Part shown: piece by piece, positions 1 to 9,857 of the stretch
Position numbering within the stretch: the first letter of the stretch is position 1
How the letters are laid out: every line of letters begins with the position of its first letter
Assembly: GCA_008711135.1 (NCBI GenBank)
Contig: VUAW01000001.1
Coordinates: 372,001-436,000 of the forward strand
DNA length: 64,000 nt
Reading direction: 5' to 3'
Origin: Rhodobacteraceae bacterium LNNU 3342
GTDB taxonomy: Bacteria > Pseudomonadota > Alphaproteobacteria > Rhodobacterales > Rhodobacteraceae
Made by a program: the position numbers and the translations under genes
Notes under the pieces: model-generated
Seen by the model: the letters and a program-made list of their open reading frames with translations, nothing else
The model's database searches: none
What the model was told of the DNA's origin: nothing

Positions 1-389
1 TGCGGCTTTACCCCACCGCCGCGTTCCTGTCACGCACCGCGAAAAAGGCCGACACCCTGTGCGGGCGCGAAATTCGCCCGGGTGACACGGTCATGCTACC
101 AATCTACGCCCTGCACCGGCACCACCTTTTGTGGCGCGACCCGCACCGGTTTGACCCTGACCGCTTTGCCGATCCGAAATCCATCGACCGCTTTGCCTAT
201 CTGCCCTTTGGCGACGGGCCGCGGATCTGCATCGGCGCGTCCTTTGCGCTGCAGGAAGCGGTGATCATCCTTGCGACCCTGCTCGCGCGGTTCCGGTTCA
301 GCCGGGTCAAGGGGCGCGACCCAAAACCCGTGCTGATCCTGACCCTGCGCCCCGAAGGCGGCGTCTGGCTGAACGTGGAACGGGCCTAG
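1..389 (+). CDS. Cytochrome P450, C-terminal part (cut by window edge)
   Basis: Heme-thiolate monooxygenase; only the last 128 codons are present, read from base 3. The first residue, in RLYPTAAF, is probably the Arg of the K-helix ExxR motif. The PERF-like segment (FDPDRFAD) and the heme-binding loop [10 protein letters not shown] with its ligand Cys follow, so the C-terminal core is intact. The substrate cannot be told from this fragment. Its stop overlaps the stop of the convergent parC gene within the four bases CTAG. Confidence 0.93.
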   Translation, partial: RLYPTAAFLSRTAKKADTLCGREIRPGDTVMLPIYALHRHHLLWRDPHRFDPDRFADPKSIDRFAYLPFGDGPRICIGASFALQEAVIILATLLARFRFSRVKGRDPKPVLILTLRPEGGVWLNVERA

Positions 390-2626
390 GTAAAGCGGTT
401 GTCGCGCGGGAAGCCGCGCGGCGCCATCCGCCCTGCAGTTCCCCGCTTGCCCAGCCATTCGGCCACGTTTGGCTCGGTGCGCGTCCGCCCGGCCGGGTCC
501 TTCCACGACAGGCCCTGCGCCAGCGTGAAGGTTGTGAGGTCCGACAGCCCGCCGTCCTTGTACTTCTGCAAGCGCACACCCTTGCCTCGTCCCATCTCCG
601 GGATCTCGTCCAGCGGGAAGACCAGCACCTTGCGGTTCTCGCCCACCACGGCGACGTGATCGCCACCCACCGGCTTGCACAGCCGCGCCCGCACGCCCTC
701 CTTGACGTTCAGCACCTGCTTGCCTGCCCGGGTCTGGGCCAGAACCTCCTCGGCATTCACAAGGAAGCCATCGCCTTCAGTGGAGGCGACGATCAGCTTC
801 ACATCGGGCCGATGGATAAAGATCGCGACGACGTCAGCCTCGTTCGGCAGGTCGATCATCAGGCGCAGCGGCTCTCCCATGCCGCGCCCACCTGGCAGGT
901 TGGCGCCCAGCACTGTGTAGAACCGCCCGTTGGTGCCAAACACCACGATCTTGTCCGTGGTTTCGGCATGGAAGATGAAGCGCCCCTCGTCGCCGTCCTT
1001 GAACTTGAGTTCCTGATCAAGGGCGATGTGCCCCTTCATTGCCCGAACCCAGCCCATTTTCGAACAGACCACGGTGATCGGCTCGCGGTCGATCATCGCC
1101 TCCAGCGGCACGTCTTCGGCAGGCGCGGCGGTGGCAAAGCGGCTGCGGCGGGCGCCACCGGGGGCGGTGCGGCCGAACTTCTCTGCCGTCTCGCGCAGCT
1201 GGTCGGCAATCCGCGCCCATTGCACTGCCTCGCTGCCCAGCAGGACCTCCAAGTCGGCGCGTTCGGCCTTCAGCTCATCCCGCTCTCGGCGCAGTTCCAT
1301 TTCTTCCAGCCGCCGCAGCGACCGCAGGCGCATGTTCAGGATCGCCTCGGCCTGAACATCCGTCAGGCTGAACTCCGCCATCATCACGGGCTTCGGCTCA
1401 TCCTCGGTCCGGATGATCTCGATCACGCGGTCAAGGTTGAGGAAGGCGATGATGTAGCCTTCCAACACCTCCAGCCGGTGGTCGATCTTTTCCAGCCGGT
1501 GCTGGCTGCGGCGGACCAGAACCTCGCGCCGGTGGTCAAGGAAGGCCCGCAGCACCTCACGCAAGCTGCAGACCTTGGGCGTCCGCCCGTCGATCAGCAC
1601 GTTCATGTTGAGCGAGAAGCGGATTTCCAGGTCCGAGTTGCGGAAGACCATACCCATCAGCACTTCCGGGTCCACGGTCCGCGAACGAGGCTCAAGGATC
1701 AGGCGGATATCCTCGGCCGATTCGTCACGCACGTCGCCAAGGATCGGGATCTTCTTGGTCTGGATCAGTTCGGCCAGCTTCTCGATCAGCTTGGACTTCT
1801 GGACCTGGTACGGGATTTCCGTGACCACGATCTGCCAAGTGCCGCGCCCCAGATCCTCGACCTCCCACTTGGCGCGCAGCCGGAAGGCGCCGCGGCCGGT
1901 GCGGTAGGCCTCAAGAATATTCTCGCGCGGCTCGACGATAACACCGCCGGTAGGGAAGTCGGGGCCCGGCACCAGCGCCACCAGCTCCTCATCGCTCGCC
2001 TCTGGCTTGTCCACCATCAGCAGGCAGGCATCGACCAATTCGCCGATGTTGTGCGGCGGGATGTTGGTGGCCATGCCGACGGCGATCCCGCTCGACCCGT
2101 TCGCCAGAAGGTTCGGGAACGAGGCCGGCAGCACCACCGGTTCTTCAAGCGTGCCGTCATAGTTGGGGCGGAAATCGACCGCGTTTTCCGCCAGCCCTTC
2201 CATCAGCGCCTCGGCGGCGGCGGTCAGCCGCGCCTCGGTGTAACGGGCGGCGGCGGGATTGTCGCCGTCGATGTTGCCAAAGTTCCCCTGCCCGTCCACC
2301 AGCGGGTAGCGGACGTTGAACTCCTGCGCCAATCGCGCCATCGCGTCATAGATGGCGGCATCGCCGTGCGGGTGGTAGTTCCCCATCACGTCGCCCGAAA
2401 TCTTGGCCGACTTCCGGAACCCGCCGTTCGAGGACAGCCGCAGTTCCCGCATCGCATAAAGAATACGCCGGTGAACCGGCTTCAGCCCGTCCCGCGCATC
2501 CGGCAGCGCACGGTGCATGATCGTGGACAGGGCATATTGCAGATAGCGTTCACCGATCGCGCGGCGCAGCGGTTCAGCCAGTGCGACAGGTTCGTCTTCC
2601 GGGGCAGAGTCAATGGTATCGGTCAT
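386..2626 (-). CDS. parC: DNA topoisomerase IV subunit A
   Basis: Breakage-reunion subunit of topoisomerase IV, which with ParE unlinks daughter chromosomes. The 746-residue product opens with [13 protein letters not shown] and has the type IIA core: [14 protein letters not shown], the [12 protein letters not shown] region, and the catalytic Tyr in AARYTEARL (about residue 129). Beta-pinwheel repeats make up the last third. The length and lack of a long acidic tail fit ParC better than GyrA. The ATG at 2626 is chosen because the reading frame upstream does not resemble the family; an in-frame ATG at 2635 is possible. It diverges from a short-chain dehydrogenase 52 bases away. Confidence 0.95.
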   Translation of the reverse strand: MTDTIDSAPEDEPVALAEPLRRAIGERYLQYALSTIMHRALPDARDGLKPVHRRILYAMRELRLSSNGGFRKSAKISGDVMGNYHPHGDAAIYDAMARLAQEFNVRYPLVDGQGNFGNIDGDNPAAARYTEARLTAAAEALMEGLAENAVDFRPNYDGTLEEPVVLPASFPNLLANGSSGIAVGMATNIPPHNIGELVDACLLMVDKPEASDEELVALVPGPDFPTGGVIVEPRENILEAYRTGRGAFRLRAKWEVEDLGRGTWQIVVTEIPYQVQKSKLIEKLAELIQTKKIPILGDVRDESAEDIRLILEPRSRTVDPEVLMGMVFRNSDLEIRFSLNMNVLIDGRTPKVCSLREVLRAFLDHRREVLVRRSQHRLEKIDHRLEVLEGYIIAFLNLDRVIEIIRTEDEPKPVMMAEFSLTDVQAEAILNMRLRSLRRLEEMELRRERDELKAERADLEVLLGSEAVQWARIADQLRETAEKFGRTAPGGARRSRFATAAPAEDVPLEAMIDREPITVVCSKMGWVRAMKGHIALDQELKFKDGDEGRFIFHAETTDKIVVFGTNGRFYTVLGANLPGGRGMGEPLRLMIDLPNEADVVAIFIHRPDVKLIVASTEGDGFLVNAEEVLAQTRAGKQVLNVKEGVRARLCKPVGGDHVAVVGENRKVLVFPLDEIPEMGRGKGVRLQKYKDGGLSDLTTFTLAQGLSWKDPAGRTRTEPNVAEWLGKRGTAGRMAPRGFPRDNRFT

Positions 2627-2678
2627 GCGATCCATGTAAACGGGGCGGGAAACCCGGTCCAGTGGCGAATGAGGGCAG

Positions 2679-3509
2679 ATGACGCGGAAATCCATCCTGA
2701 TCACCGGCTGCGCCTCGGGCATTGGTTATGACGCGGCGCATGGGCTTCAGGCGCGGGGCTGGCGCGTCTTTGCCACCTGCAGGCAAGAGGCCGACGCCGC
2801 CCGCCTGCGGGAGGAGGGGCTTGAAAGCCTGACCCTCGACTATGCAAACGAGGGCAGCATCCAGACTGCGCTGGAAGAAATCCTGTCCCGCACCGGCGGC
2901 ACGCTGGACGCGCTTTACAACAACGGCGCCTTTGCCCTACCCGGCGCACTTGAAGACCTTCCGCGCGAGGGGCTGCGCGCGATCTTTGAAACCAACCTCT
3001 TTGGCTGGCACGATCTTACGCGCCGCGTGATCCCGGTGATGCGGGCGCAGGGGCACGGGCGGATCGTGAACTGTTCCTCGGTCCTCGGCCTTGTGCCGAT
3101 GAAATGGCGCGGCGCCTATGTGTCCACCAAGTTCGCGCTGGAGGGGCTGACTGACGTGCTGCGGCTGGAAATGCGCGACACCCCTATCCACGTCTCGCTG
3201 ATCGAGCCCGGCCCGATCACCTCGCGCATCCGCGTGAACTCGATCCCGCAGTTCGAACGCTACATAAATTGGGAATCCTCGGCCCGCGCCGACCAGTACC
3301 GCGCCAGCCTGCTGAAGCGGCTTTATGCCGACCGCGGGCCCGACCGGTTCGAGCTTCCCCCGTCCGCCGTGACGCGGCGCTTGATCCACGCGCTCGAATC
3401 GCCGCGCCCCCGGCCGCGCTATTATGTCACCACGCCTACGCACCTGATGGGGGGGCTGCGCCGTGTCCTGCCGACCCCGCTGCTCGACTGGCTGATCGCC
3501 AGGGGCTGA
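2679..3509 (+). CDS. Short-chain dehydrogenase/reductase (SDR)
   Basis: NAD(P)-dependent oxidoreductase of 276 residues. The nucleotide-binding TGCASGIG lies at residues 9-16, the NNGA motif at about 81-84, and the active site is Ser133/134 with Y147-x3-K151 (YVSTK). This is the classical SDR arrangement. The substrate cannot be inferred. The C-terminus (about 180-276) is longer than the minimal SDR fold and may shape a lipid- or steroid-like pocket, as in some related families. The gene diverges from parC and is followed by an unrelated small membrane protein gene after 57 bases. Confidence 0.9.
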   Translation: MTRKSILITGCASGIGYDAAHGLQARGWRVFATCRQEADAARLREEGLESLTLDYANEGSIQTALEEILSRTGGTLDALYNNGAFALPGALEDLPREGLRAIFETNLFGWHDLTRRVIPVMRAQGHGRIVNCSSVLGLVPMKWRGAYVSTKFALEGLTDVLRLEMRDTPIHVSLIEPGPITSRIRVNSIPQFERYINWESSARADQYRASLLKRLYADRGPDRFELPPSAVTRRLIHALESPRPRPRYYVTTPTHLMGGLRRVLPTPLLDWLIARG

Positions 3510-3566
3510 GGGCTGTCGCAATCGCACACGGGCTGCACTACATCAGGGGGAACCGAGGGAGCCATC

Positions 3567-3773
3567 ATGCTGCAAGACCCGCTTTTCATCGTCGTCATCA
3601 TCTCAACGCTTGTGGTGCTTGCCATCCTGATGGTCGGCATCGGCGGCTTCGCCAAGGGCGGAGAGTTCAACCGCAAGCACGGCAACCGCATCATGCGTTA
3701 CCGGATCATTGCCCAGGCGGTAGCAATCGCCATCGTGTTGGGCTTCGTTGCCCTGCGCCAGATGGGGAACTGA
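3567..3773 (+). CDS. Small twin-transmembrane protein, HIG1 domain-like
   Basis: A 68-residue inner-membrane protein with two hydrophobic helices (about residues 6-28 and 46-63) joined by a basic loop rich in Gly, Arg and Lys (GGEFNRKHGNRIMRYR). Two helices around such a loop match HIG1-type proteins, which in mitochondria associate with respiratory complexes; in bacteria the role is largely unknown. It ends one base before the cobalamin adenosyltransferase gene, so the two are surely co-transcribed. The call rests on size, topology and the loop; exact function is unassigned. Confidence 0.75.
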   Translation: MLQDPLFIVVIISTLVVLAILMVGIGGFAKGGEFNRKHGNRIMRYRIIAQAVAIAIVLGFVALRQMGN

Positions 3774-3774
3774 G

Positions 3775-4347
3775 ATGGTCGTCCTGAACAAGATCTACAC
3801 CCGGACGGGCGACGCGGGCGAAACCGCGCTGGGCAACGGCACGCGCGTCGCCAAGCATGACGACCGGGTCGAGGCCTACGGGACCGTGGACGAGGTGAAC
3901 GCGACCGTCGGACTGGCGCGGCTTCATGCGGGTGGCCCGATGGACCAGCGGCTTGCGCTGATTCAGAATGACCTTTTCGATCTTGGCGCCGATCTTTGCC
4001 GCCCCGACATGGATCGCGATGCCGAGGCGGGATACGCCCCGCTGCGGATCGTGGCGACACAGGTCGCGCGGCTGGAGGCGGAGATCGACGAGATGAACAC
4101 CCGCCTGACGCCGCTGCGCAGCTTCATCCTGCCGGGGGGCTCGGCGCTGGCCGCGCATCTGCACCTGTGCCGCACCGTCTGCCGCAGGGCCGAACGGCTC
4201 GCCACCCGGCTTGCCGCTCAGGAACCCGTGAACCCCGAAGCTGTGCGTTACCTCAACCGCCTGTCTGACTGGTTCTTCGTCGCCGGCCGCATCGCCAACA
4301 ACGACGGTCAGGACGACGTGCTCTGGGTCCCCGGCGCCAACCGCTAA
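3775..4347 (+). CDS. Cob(I)yrinic acid a,c-diamide adenosyltransferase (PduO type)
   Basis: Transfers the adenosyl group of ATP to cob(I)alamin to make adenosylcobalamin, needed here for example by methylmalonyl- and ethylmalonyl-CoA mutases (inference). The 190-residue protein starts [15 protein letters not shown], the family's ATP-binding signature, followed by YGTVDEVNA, the [13 protein letters not shown] segment, and RTVCRRAER near residue 140. All are typical of the PduO/MMAB class. The ATG at 3775 follows the previous stop by one base. Its TAA overlaps the TAG of convergent mscL within CTAA. Confidence 0.93.
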   Translation: MVVLNKIYTRTGDAGETALGNGTRVAKHDDRVEAYGTVDEVNATVGLARLHAGGPMDQRLALIQNDLFDLGADLCRPDMDRDAEAGYAPLRIVATQVARLEAEIDEMNTRLTPLRSFILPGGSALAAHLHLCRTVCRRAERLATRLAAQEPVNPEAVRYLNRLSDWFFVAGRIANNDGQDDVLWVPGANR

Positions 4348-4787
4348 ACCGCGCGGTTCTTCAGCAGGTCCCGGATCTCCGCCAGAAGCTCCTCTTGCGT
4401 GGGGCCGGCGGGGGTACTGGGCGGCGCCTCGGGCTCTCGGGCACGTTCGCGTACGGCGGCTTCCTTCATCTTGTTCACGCCCTTCACCAGAAGGAACACC
4501 ACCCACGCGATGATCATGAAGTTGATGACCGACGTGATGAACGCGCCATAGCGGAACACGGCCACGCCCGCGGCCTCTGCCGCCGCGACCGAGGGGTAGG
4601 TTTCCGTCGTCAAGGCGAAATACAGGTTGGAAAAGTCGATCCCTCCGGTGAAGATCCCGACCAGCGGGTTGATCAGGTCCTGCACCAGCGAGTTGACGAT
4701 TGCCGTGAACGACGCGCCGATGATGATGCCGACGGCCAGTTCCATGACATTGCCGCGGGCGATGAAATCCCTGAATTCCCTGAGCAT
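4344..4787 (-). CDS. mscL: Large-conductance mechanosensitive channel MscL
   Basis: Pentameric emergency valve that opens under hypo-osmotic shock. The 147-residue product shows the family order: amphipathic N-terminus ([19 protein letters not shown]), TM1 with the glycine-rich gate ([18 protein letters not shown]), a short periplasmic loop, TM2 (about residues 78-105) and a charged C-terminal helix. The ATG at 4787 has a GGAG element a few bases upstream on the minus strand, preferred over an in-frame ATG 21 bases earlier. It is a single gene between two plus-strand genes. Confidence 0.96.
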   Translation of the reverse strand: MLREFRDFIARGNVMELAVGIIIGASFTAIVNSLVQDLINPLVGIFTGGIDFSNLYFALTTETYPSVAAAEAAGVAVFRYGAFITSVINFMIIAWVVFLLVKGVNKMKEAAVRERAREPEAPPSTPAGPTQEELLAEIRDLLKNRAV

Positions 4788-4894
4788 GCAGTCTCCGCTT
4801 CTGTTCATCCGGTCACATCAACCTAGCATCATCGGCAGTTTTGTCCCGCCCCTTTCCGGTGCAGGGTAGCCGGACACCAGACAGGAGATTGCCG

Positions 4895-5593
4895 ATGACC
4901 GAACTGACTGACTTCGCCATCACCCGCCGCTGGCCGCCCCGGGACCCGCAGGCGATCCAGCTTTATTCCTTCCCGACGCCGAACGGCGTCAAGGCTGCCA
5001 TCGCGCTCGAAGAACTCGGCCTGCCCTACGATGCGCACAAGGTGGACATCCGCAAAGGCGACCAGACCTCGCCGGAATTCCTGTCGCTGAACCCCAACAA
5101 CAAGATCCCCGCGATCATCGACCCCAATGGCCCTGAGGGTAAACCCGTCGCTCTGTTCGAAAGCGGCGCGATCCTGATTTACCTGGCCGACAAGACCGGC
5201 CGGCTGATGCCCACGGGCGTCGGCCGCTATGAGGTGATGCAGTGGCTGATGTTCCAGATCGGCGGCATCGGACCGATGTTCGGCCAGCTTGGCTTCTTCT
5301 ACGCCATGGGCGGCAAGGACATCGAGGACCCCCGTCCCCGCGACCGTTACATCGCCGAGGCCACGCGCCTTCTGCGGGTGCTTGATACCGCGCTGGAGGG
5401 GAAGGAATGGATCGCGGGCGACTATTCCATCGCCGACATCGCCATCGGCCCGTGGCTGCGCGGCCTGGTCGAATTCTACAAGGCTGGCGAGGTGACGGGC
5501 TGGAACGATCTTGCCCATGTTCCCGGCTACCTTGACCGCTTCCTGGCCCGCCCTGCCGTGCAGAAGGGGCTGAACCAGCCGCCCCGGAATTAA
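4895..5593 (+). CDS. Glutathione S-transferase family protein (YfcG/YghU-like)
   Basis: A 232-residue protein with an N-terminal thioredoxin-like domain (YSFPTPNGVKAAIALEEL, cis-Pro in NKIPAIID, ESGAI glutathione site) and an all-alpha C-terminal domain. The TPNG motif and SPEFLSLNPNNKIPAI stretch are typical of the YfcG/YghU (Nu-class) transferases, several of which act as glutathione-dependent disulfide-bond oxidoreductases. That role is inferred. The ATG at 4895 has AGGAG upstream; an earlier in-frame ATG at 4841 lacks support. The gene ends at the hairpin shared with pheT. Confidence 0.9.
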   Translation: MTELTDFAITRRWPPRDPQAIQLYSFPTPNGVKAAIALEELGLPYDAHKVDIRKGDQTSPEFLSLNPNNKIPAIIDPNGPEGKPVALFESGAILIYLADKTGRLMPTGVGRYEVMQWLMFQIGGIGPMFGQLGFFYAMGGKDIEDPRPRDRYIAEATRLLRVLDTALEGKEWIAGDYSIADIAIGPWLRGLVEFYKAGEVTGWNDLAHVPGYLDRFLARPAVQKGLNQPPRN

Positions 5594-5617
5594 AAAAAGG
5601 CCCCCACCGGGGGCCTT
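5592..5617 (-). terminator. Rho-independent terminator after pheT
   Basis: A perfect 7-bp GC stem (5599-5605 with 5609-5615, loop ACC), extended by two A-T pairs. On the minus strand seven T residues follow, giving a classic intrinsic terminator for pheT. On the plus strand the T-tract is broken (TTCCGTTT), so stopping of the glutathione transferase transcript would be weaker. Confidence 0.85.
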
Positions 5618-5621
5618 CCGT

Positions 5622-8042
5622 TTAGCTGCGGAGGGTGCCGCCGGTGGCCTTCGCCACCTTTTCGACGATCCGGGCGCTCACGGCCTCGATCTCCTCCTCG
5701 GTCAGGGTGCGTTCGGACGGCTGAAGGCGCACGGTGATGGCAAGGCTCTTCTTGCCCTCGCCCATCTGCGCCTCGGCCTTGGGTCCCGTGAATTCGTCAA
5801 AGACGCTGACGTTTTCGATCAAGACCTTGTCCACCGCGGCAGCGGCATTGACCAGGGTCAGCGCCTCTACCCGCGCATCGACGACAAAGGCAAAGTCACG
5901 TTCGACCGCCTGCAGCCCGCTGATCTGCAGCGCCGGACGCGTCGTGGTCCGCGCCTTGGGCATGGGCGCGTTGGCCAGCATCACGGTGAACGCCACCGCC
6001 GGCCCCTTCACGTCCATCTCCTTCAGCACCTTCGGATGGACTTCGCCAAAGCTCGCCAGCACCAGCTTGGGTCCCAGCGTCATCTGACCCGCGCGGCCCG
6101 GATGGAACCAGCTGGGGACGTTGCGCCCGATCTGCACCTTGGCCGGCGCGCCAACCGCGGCCAGTGCCGCCTCGGCATCGGCCTTGGCGTCATAGACATC
6201 CACCATCCGGCGGCTGCCATGCGGATCGCGTGCCGCCGCCGCGCCCACCAAAAGGCCCGCCGCCTGCAGATGCTGATCCCCCGGCTCACCGCCGGTGAAG
6301 GCCGCGCCCACCTCGAACAGCGCAAGGTCCATGAAGCCCCGCGCTTGGTTCCGCGCCGCCGCCTGCAACAGCCCCGGCAGCAGATCGGGGCGCAGGTGGG
6401 TCATCTCACTCGAAATCGGGTTCTGCACCTTCACGGCATCATCGCCACCGCCGAACAGCGTCGCAGAGGCTACGTCAATGAAGCTGTAGGTCACGCATTC
6501 GTTGTAACCCAAAGCGGCAAGTTGCCGCCGCGCCGCCTGTTCCCGGCGCTGCATCGGCGTCAGGATCGGGCGCGGCACCCCCACCTGCACCCGCGGCAAA
6601 GGCTTGCCCTGCAGCTTGGTGAGGCTGGCGATCCGCGCCACCTCCTCGACCAGATCGGCCTCGCCCAGCACGTCGGGGCGCCAGCTTGGCGGCATGGCCT
6701 GATCACCCTCCAGCCGGAAGCCGAGCGCCTCCAGCGTGGCGCGTTGCTCAGCCTCGGGGATCTCCATCCCGACAAGGCTGATGACGCGCGCGGGGTCGAA
6801 ACGATAGCGGCGCGTGGTGTTCGGCACGGTGCCATCCATCACCACATGCCCGGGTTCGCCGCCGCAAAGCTCCAGCACCATCCGTGTCGCAAGTTCCAGC
6901 CCCGGCAGCGTGAACTCCGGGTCCACACCCCGCTCGAACCGGTAGCGTGCGTCAGAATTGATCCGCAACGCCCGGCCCGTGGTGGCGATGGTGATCGGGT
7001 CCCAGTAGGCGGACTCAAGGAACACATCCACCGTTTCCTCGGTACAGCCGGAATGCTCCCCGCCCATGATCCCCGCAAGGCTTTCAACACCCTGATCATC
7101 CGCGATCACCATCTGGCCTTCGCGCAGGTCATAGGTCTTGCCGTCCAGCGCCAGCAGGCTCTCGCCCTCTTCCGCCGGGCGGATGTGCAGGTTGCCCTGG
7201 ACCTTGGCCATGTCAAAGACGTGCAAGGGCCGGTTCAGGTCAAAGGTGAAGAAGTTGGTGATATCCACCAGTGCCGAGATCGGCCGCAGCCCGATGGCGC
7301 GCAACCGCTTCTGCAGCCAGTCCGGGCTCGGCCCGTTCTTCACGCCGCGGATCACTCGGCCGGCGAACAGGGGGCAGCCCTTTTCCTTCAGCGCCGGATC
7401 GATGCTCACCGTAATCGGGCTGTCAAAGCGCCCTTCGACAGCCGGAACCACCTGCGGTTTCAGCCGCCCCAGCCCCCGCGCCGCAAGGTCACGCGCAATG
7501 CCCCGCACGCCAAGCGCATCAGGCCGGTTCGGCGTGATCTTGATGTAGATCATCGGGTCGTTGAGGCCGCGATAGTCGATTAGCCGCACCCCCAGTGGCG
7601 CATCTTCCGGCAGTTCGATGATGCCGTCGTGATCCTCGGACAGTTCCAGTTCCCGCTCAGAACAGAGCATCCCGTTAGATTCCACGCCCCGGATCACCCC
7701 GGGCTTGAGGTCAACGCCCGTGCCCGGAACATGCGTCCCCACCGGTGCAAAGACGCCCACAAGGCCAGTCCGGGCATTCGGCGCGCCACAAACCACCTGC
7801 ACCTCTTCCATCCGGCCCTCTGGCCCTTCCGGATAGGTCGCGACACGGCAGAGCCGCAGCCGGTCGGCATTCGGGTGCTGCACCGCCTCTATCACCTTGG
7901 CAATGCGGAAGGCGCCAAGCCGTTCGGCGGGGTCACTGACTTCCTCCACCTCCAGCCCCAGGTCGGTGAGGGCGTAAAGGATATCATCCAGCGACGCCTC
8001 GGTCTCGAGGTGGTCTTTGAGCCAGGAGAGGGTGAATTTCAT
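5622..8042 (-). CDS. pheT: Phenylalanine--tRNA ligase beta subunit
   Basis: Beta chain of the alpha2-beta2 enzyme that charges tRNA-Phe; it holds the editing site and tRNA-binding domains. The 806-residue protein has the N-terminal [14 protein letters not shown] segment, an EMAP/OB-type tRNA-binding domain (about 45-160), B3/B4 editing region, B5 domain and a C-terminal ferredoxin-fold anticodon-binding domain (FAFVVDARVEALTL onward). The ATG at 8042 overlaps the stop of the upstream membrane-protein gene as ATGA, suggesting translational coupling. A strong terminator follows. Confidence 0.97.
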   Translation of the reverse strand: MKFTLSWLKDHLETEASLDDILYALTDLGLEVEEVSDPAERLGAFRIAKVIEAVQHPNADRLRLCRVATYPEGPEGRMEEVQVVCGAPNARTGLVGVFAPVGTHVPGTGVDLKPGVIRGVESNGMLCSERELELSEDHDGIIELPEDAPLGVRLIDYRGLNDPMIYIKITPNRPDALGVRGIARDLAARGLGRLKPQVVPAVEGRFDSPITVSIDPALKEKGCPLFAGRVIRGVKNGPSPDWLQKRLRAIGLRPISALVDITNFFTFDLNRPLHVFDMAKVQGNLHIRPAEEGESLLALDGKTYDLREGQMVIADDQGVESLAGIMGGEHSGCTEETVDVFLESAYWDPITIATTGRALRINSDARYRFERGVDPEFTLPGLELATRMVLELCGGEPGHVVMDGTVPNTTRRYRFDPARVISLVGMEIPEAEQRATLEALGFRLEGDQAMPPSWRPDVLGEADLVEEVARIASLTKLQGKPLPRVQVGVPRPILTPMQRREQAARRQLAALGYNECVTYSFIDVASATLFGGGDDAVKVQNPISSEMTHLRPDLLPGLLQAAARNQARGFMDLALFEVGAAFTGGEPGDQHLQAAGLLVGAAAARDPHGSRRMVDVYDAKADAEAALAAVGAPAKVQIGRNVPSWFHPGRAGQMTLGPKLVLASFGEVHPKVLKEMDVKGPAVAFTVMLANAPMPKARTTTRPALQISGLQAVERDFAFVVDARVEALTLVNAAAAVDKVLIENVSVFDEFTGPKAEAQMGEGKKSLAITVRLQPSERTLTEEEIEAVSARIVEKVAKATGGTLRS

Positions 8043-8656
8043 AGGAACCCCACGAAAGAGTTGAGCAACAATATCATGGTTGCGATTATTGTCAGCGAGA
8101 CGTGCAGAAAGAGCATGAAGGCCGCATTGGACAGCATCCGATCCTGCCAACGGGCGGAGACCGGCCAAAACGCCTCCGGTACAAGGGCTTGCGTCAGCCC
8201 TACCAGAACCGGGGCAAAGGGGACAAAGGACCAGACCAGAAGGTAGCGGATGTCCATGCCGCTTGGCCAGAAGGTGCTGGAAGCCTCGGATGACAGCATC
8301 AGGGCGATGACCACCGCATAGATGGCAATGTAGCCCGCCCAGAACGTGGCCACGGATCCTGCCCGTGCGGAGATCGATCCGGCATCAAGCTCCCTTGGCC
8401 TGTAAAGGACGTAGTAGATGGCGGACAGGATGCCATAAGCCATAAGGACAGCCGTCGCAGCCGCGTGGCTTGCGTGGGACAATTCGGTATCGGTCACGGC
8501 GATGAAGACAGCCGCCGCCAGCGGAAGACAGACCGCCATGGCGCTGCCGTACCGAATGACCCGCGGTGCGCCAGCGTTCATGAGGCCGCGCACAAATCGA
8601 CCCGCCCGGCTTTCGGCAAAACCGGGCCGCAGGTCATTCAGCGGGTATTGCCTCAC
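8039..8656 (-). CDS. Unknown multi-pass membrane protein between pheS and pheT
   Basis: A 205-residue integral membrane protein I do not recognise. About five hydrophobic segments are visible (near residues 38-54, 66-85, 100-122, 135-158 and 178-202). It lacks Cys clusters, nucleotide-binding motifs and a signal peptide. The start is a GTG at 8656 that overlaps the pheS stop as GTGA; its own stop overlaps the pheT start as ATGA. All three proteins are thus probably made by coupled translation from one transcript. Nothing in the sequence ties it to aminoacylation; the placement may only give constitutive expression. Confidence 0.85.
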   Translation of the reverse strand: MRQYPLNDLRPGFAESRAGRFVRGLMNAGAPRVIRYGSAMAVCLPLAAAVFIAVTDTELSHASHAAATAVLMAYGILSAIYYVLYRPRELDAGSISARAGSVATFWAGYIAIYAVVIALMLSSEASSTFWPSGMDIRYLLVWSFVPFAPVLVGLTQALVPEAFWPVSARWQDRMLSNAAFMLFLHVSLTIIATMILLLNSFVGFL

Positions 8657-9735
8657 CTACTCAGCCCCCCCGGCAGGCCCGGCATGTCGAGCGCGGCGAA
8701 ACCGTAGTTCCGCAGCCAGCGCAGGTCGCTTTCAAAGAAGGCGCGGAGGTCGGGGATGCCGTATTTCAGCATGGCGATCCGGTCGATGCCCATGCCAAAG
8801 GCAAAGCCCTGCCACTGGTCCGGGTCGATGCCGCCAGCCCGCAGCACATGCGGGTGCACCATGCCGGAACCCAGGATCTCCATCCAGCTGTCACCCTGCC
8901 CGATCTTGAGCTGTCCGCCTTCCCAGGAACAGCGGATATCGACCTCTGCCGACGGCTCGGTGAAGGGGAAGTGCGAGGCGCGGAAACGGAGTTCGACCTC
9001 GTCCACCTCGAAATAGGCGCGGCAGAATTCCTCCAGCACCCATTTCAGGTTGGCCATCGACAGGTCGCGGTCAATGGCCAGCCCCTCGACCTGGTGGAAC
9101 ATCGGCGTATGAGTCTGGTCCATGTCCATGCGATAGACACGGCCCGGGGCGATCACCCGGATCGGCGCCCCCTGCGCCTGCATCGCGCGGATCTGTACCG
9201 GGGACGTGTGGGTCCGCAGCACATGCGGCGGACGGTCGTCGCCCTCGGCCCGATGCATGAAGAAGGTGTCATGTTCCTGCCGGGCGGGATGCTCGGGCGC
9301 GATGTTCAGGGCGTCGAAGTTGTACCAGTCGCTTTCGACCTGCGGCCCCTCGGCTACCGAGAAGCCCATGTCGGCGAAGATGGCGGTCAGTTCCTCCATC
9401 ACCTGGGAAACAGGGTGAATGGTGCCCATGCGGCGCGGGCGGCCAGGGAGCGTCACGTCCAGCCATTCGGCCTGCAGGCGTTCGTTCAGCGCGGCATCGG
9501 CCAGCGCGGCCTTTTTCGCCTTCAGCGCGGCGTCGATCTCATCCTTCAGGGCGTTGAGGGCGGGGCCGGCGGTCTGGCGTTCCTCGGGCGTCATCTTGCC
9601 CAACTCGCGCATCTTCAGGCTGATCTCGCCCTTCTTGCCAAGGGCCCCAAGGCGCAGCTCTTCCAGCGCGGATTCGTCCGAAGCCGTGCCGATGCCCTCA
9701 AGATACTTGGCCTTCAACGCGTCGAGATGTTCCAT
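8653..9735 (-). CDS. pheS: Phenylalanine--tRNA ligase alpha subunit
   Basis: Catalytic class II chain of PheRS; with PheT it attaches phenylalanine to tRNA-Phe. The 360-residue product has the N-terminal coiled-coil arm (about 1-90), motif 1 around [19 protein letters not shown], motif 2 ([10 protein letters not shown] and the following strands) and motif 3 ([14 protein letters not shown]). The ATG at 9735 lies just after an AGAGGGCGCC ribosome-binding stretch and gives the usual N-terminus [12 protein letters not shown] candidate promoter and a 9-bp inverted repeat lie upstream, after the rplT terminator, so this operon probably has its own promoter. Confidence 0.97.
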   Translation of the reverse strand: MEHLDALKAKYLEGIGTASDESALEELRLGALGKKGEISLKMRELGKMTPEERQTAGPALNALKDEIDAALKAKKAALADAALNERLQAEWLDVTLPGRPRRMGTIHPVSQVMEELTAIFADMGFSVAEGPQVESDWYNFDALNIAPEHPARQEHDTFFMHRAEGDDRPPHVLRTHTSPVQIRAMQAQGAPIRVIAPGRVYRMDMDQTHTPMFHQVEGLAIDRDLSMANLKWVLEEFCRAYFEVDEVELRFRASHFPFTEPSAEVDIRCSWEGGQLKIGQGDSWMEILGSGMVHPHVLRAGGIDPDQWQGFAFGMGIDRIAMLKYGIPDLRAFFESDLRWLRNYGFAALDMPGLPGGLSR

Positions 9736-9743
9736 GGCGCCCT

Positions 9744-9791
9744 CTTGCAATCGTTGCGCGCCGGGATAGCACAGAGCGCCTTGATTGCAAG
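9744..9791. repeat. 9-bp perfect inverted repeat around the pheS promoter region
   Basis: CTTGCAATC at 9744-9752 and its exact complement GATTGCAAG at 9783-9791 are separated by 30 bases. The right arm contains the candidate -35 hexamer of pheS; the left arm is just upstream of the ribosome-binding site. It could be an operator pair or, in RNA, the base of a leader stem-loop. Only the symmetry is seen; function is inferred. Confidence 0.5.
9763..9790 (-). promoter_or_regulatory. Candidate sigma70-type promoter of pheS
   Basis: On the minus strand TTGCAA (9785-9790) is followed after 16 bases by TATCCC (9763-9768), about 28 bases before the pheS ATG. The match to consensus is modest (4/6 and 3/6). 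Its position directly after the rplT terminator supports it. Confidence 0.35.
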
Positions 9792-9797
9792 CACATG

Positions 9798-9831
9798 AAA
9801 AACCCCGCGGCCCTGGGGGCGCGCGGGGTTT
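9798..9831 (-). terminator. Rho-independent terminator after rplT
   Basis: Inverted repeat AACCCCGCG (9801-9809) and CGCGGGGTT (9822-9830), extended by one more A-T pair, followed on the minus strand by a T-tract (A-run 9798-9802). It ends the rpmI-rplT transcript 27 bases after the rplT stop. Confidence 0.8.
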
Positions 9832-9857
9832 CACTGTCCCGTTCGGGTGCGACTGGC

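Noticed and set aside
656-2731. A 691-codon plus-strand frame
   Set aside because: Antisense to parC, which has unmistakable motifs.
6036-7583. A 515-codon plus-strand frame
   Set aside because: Antisense to pheT; His/Arg-rich shadow translation.
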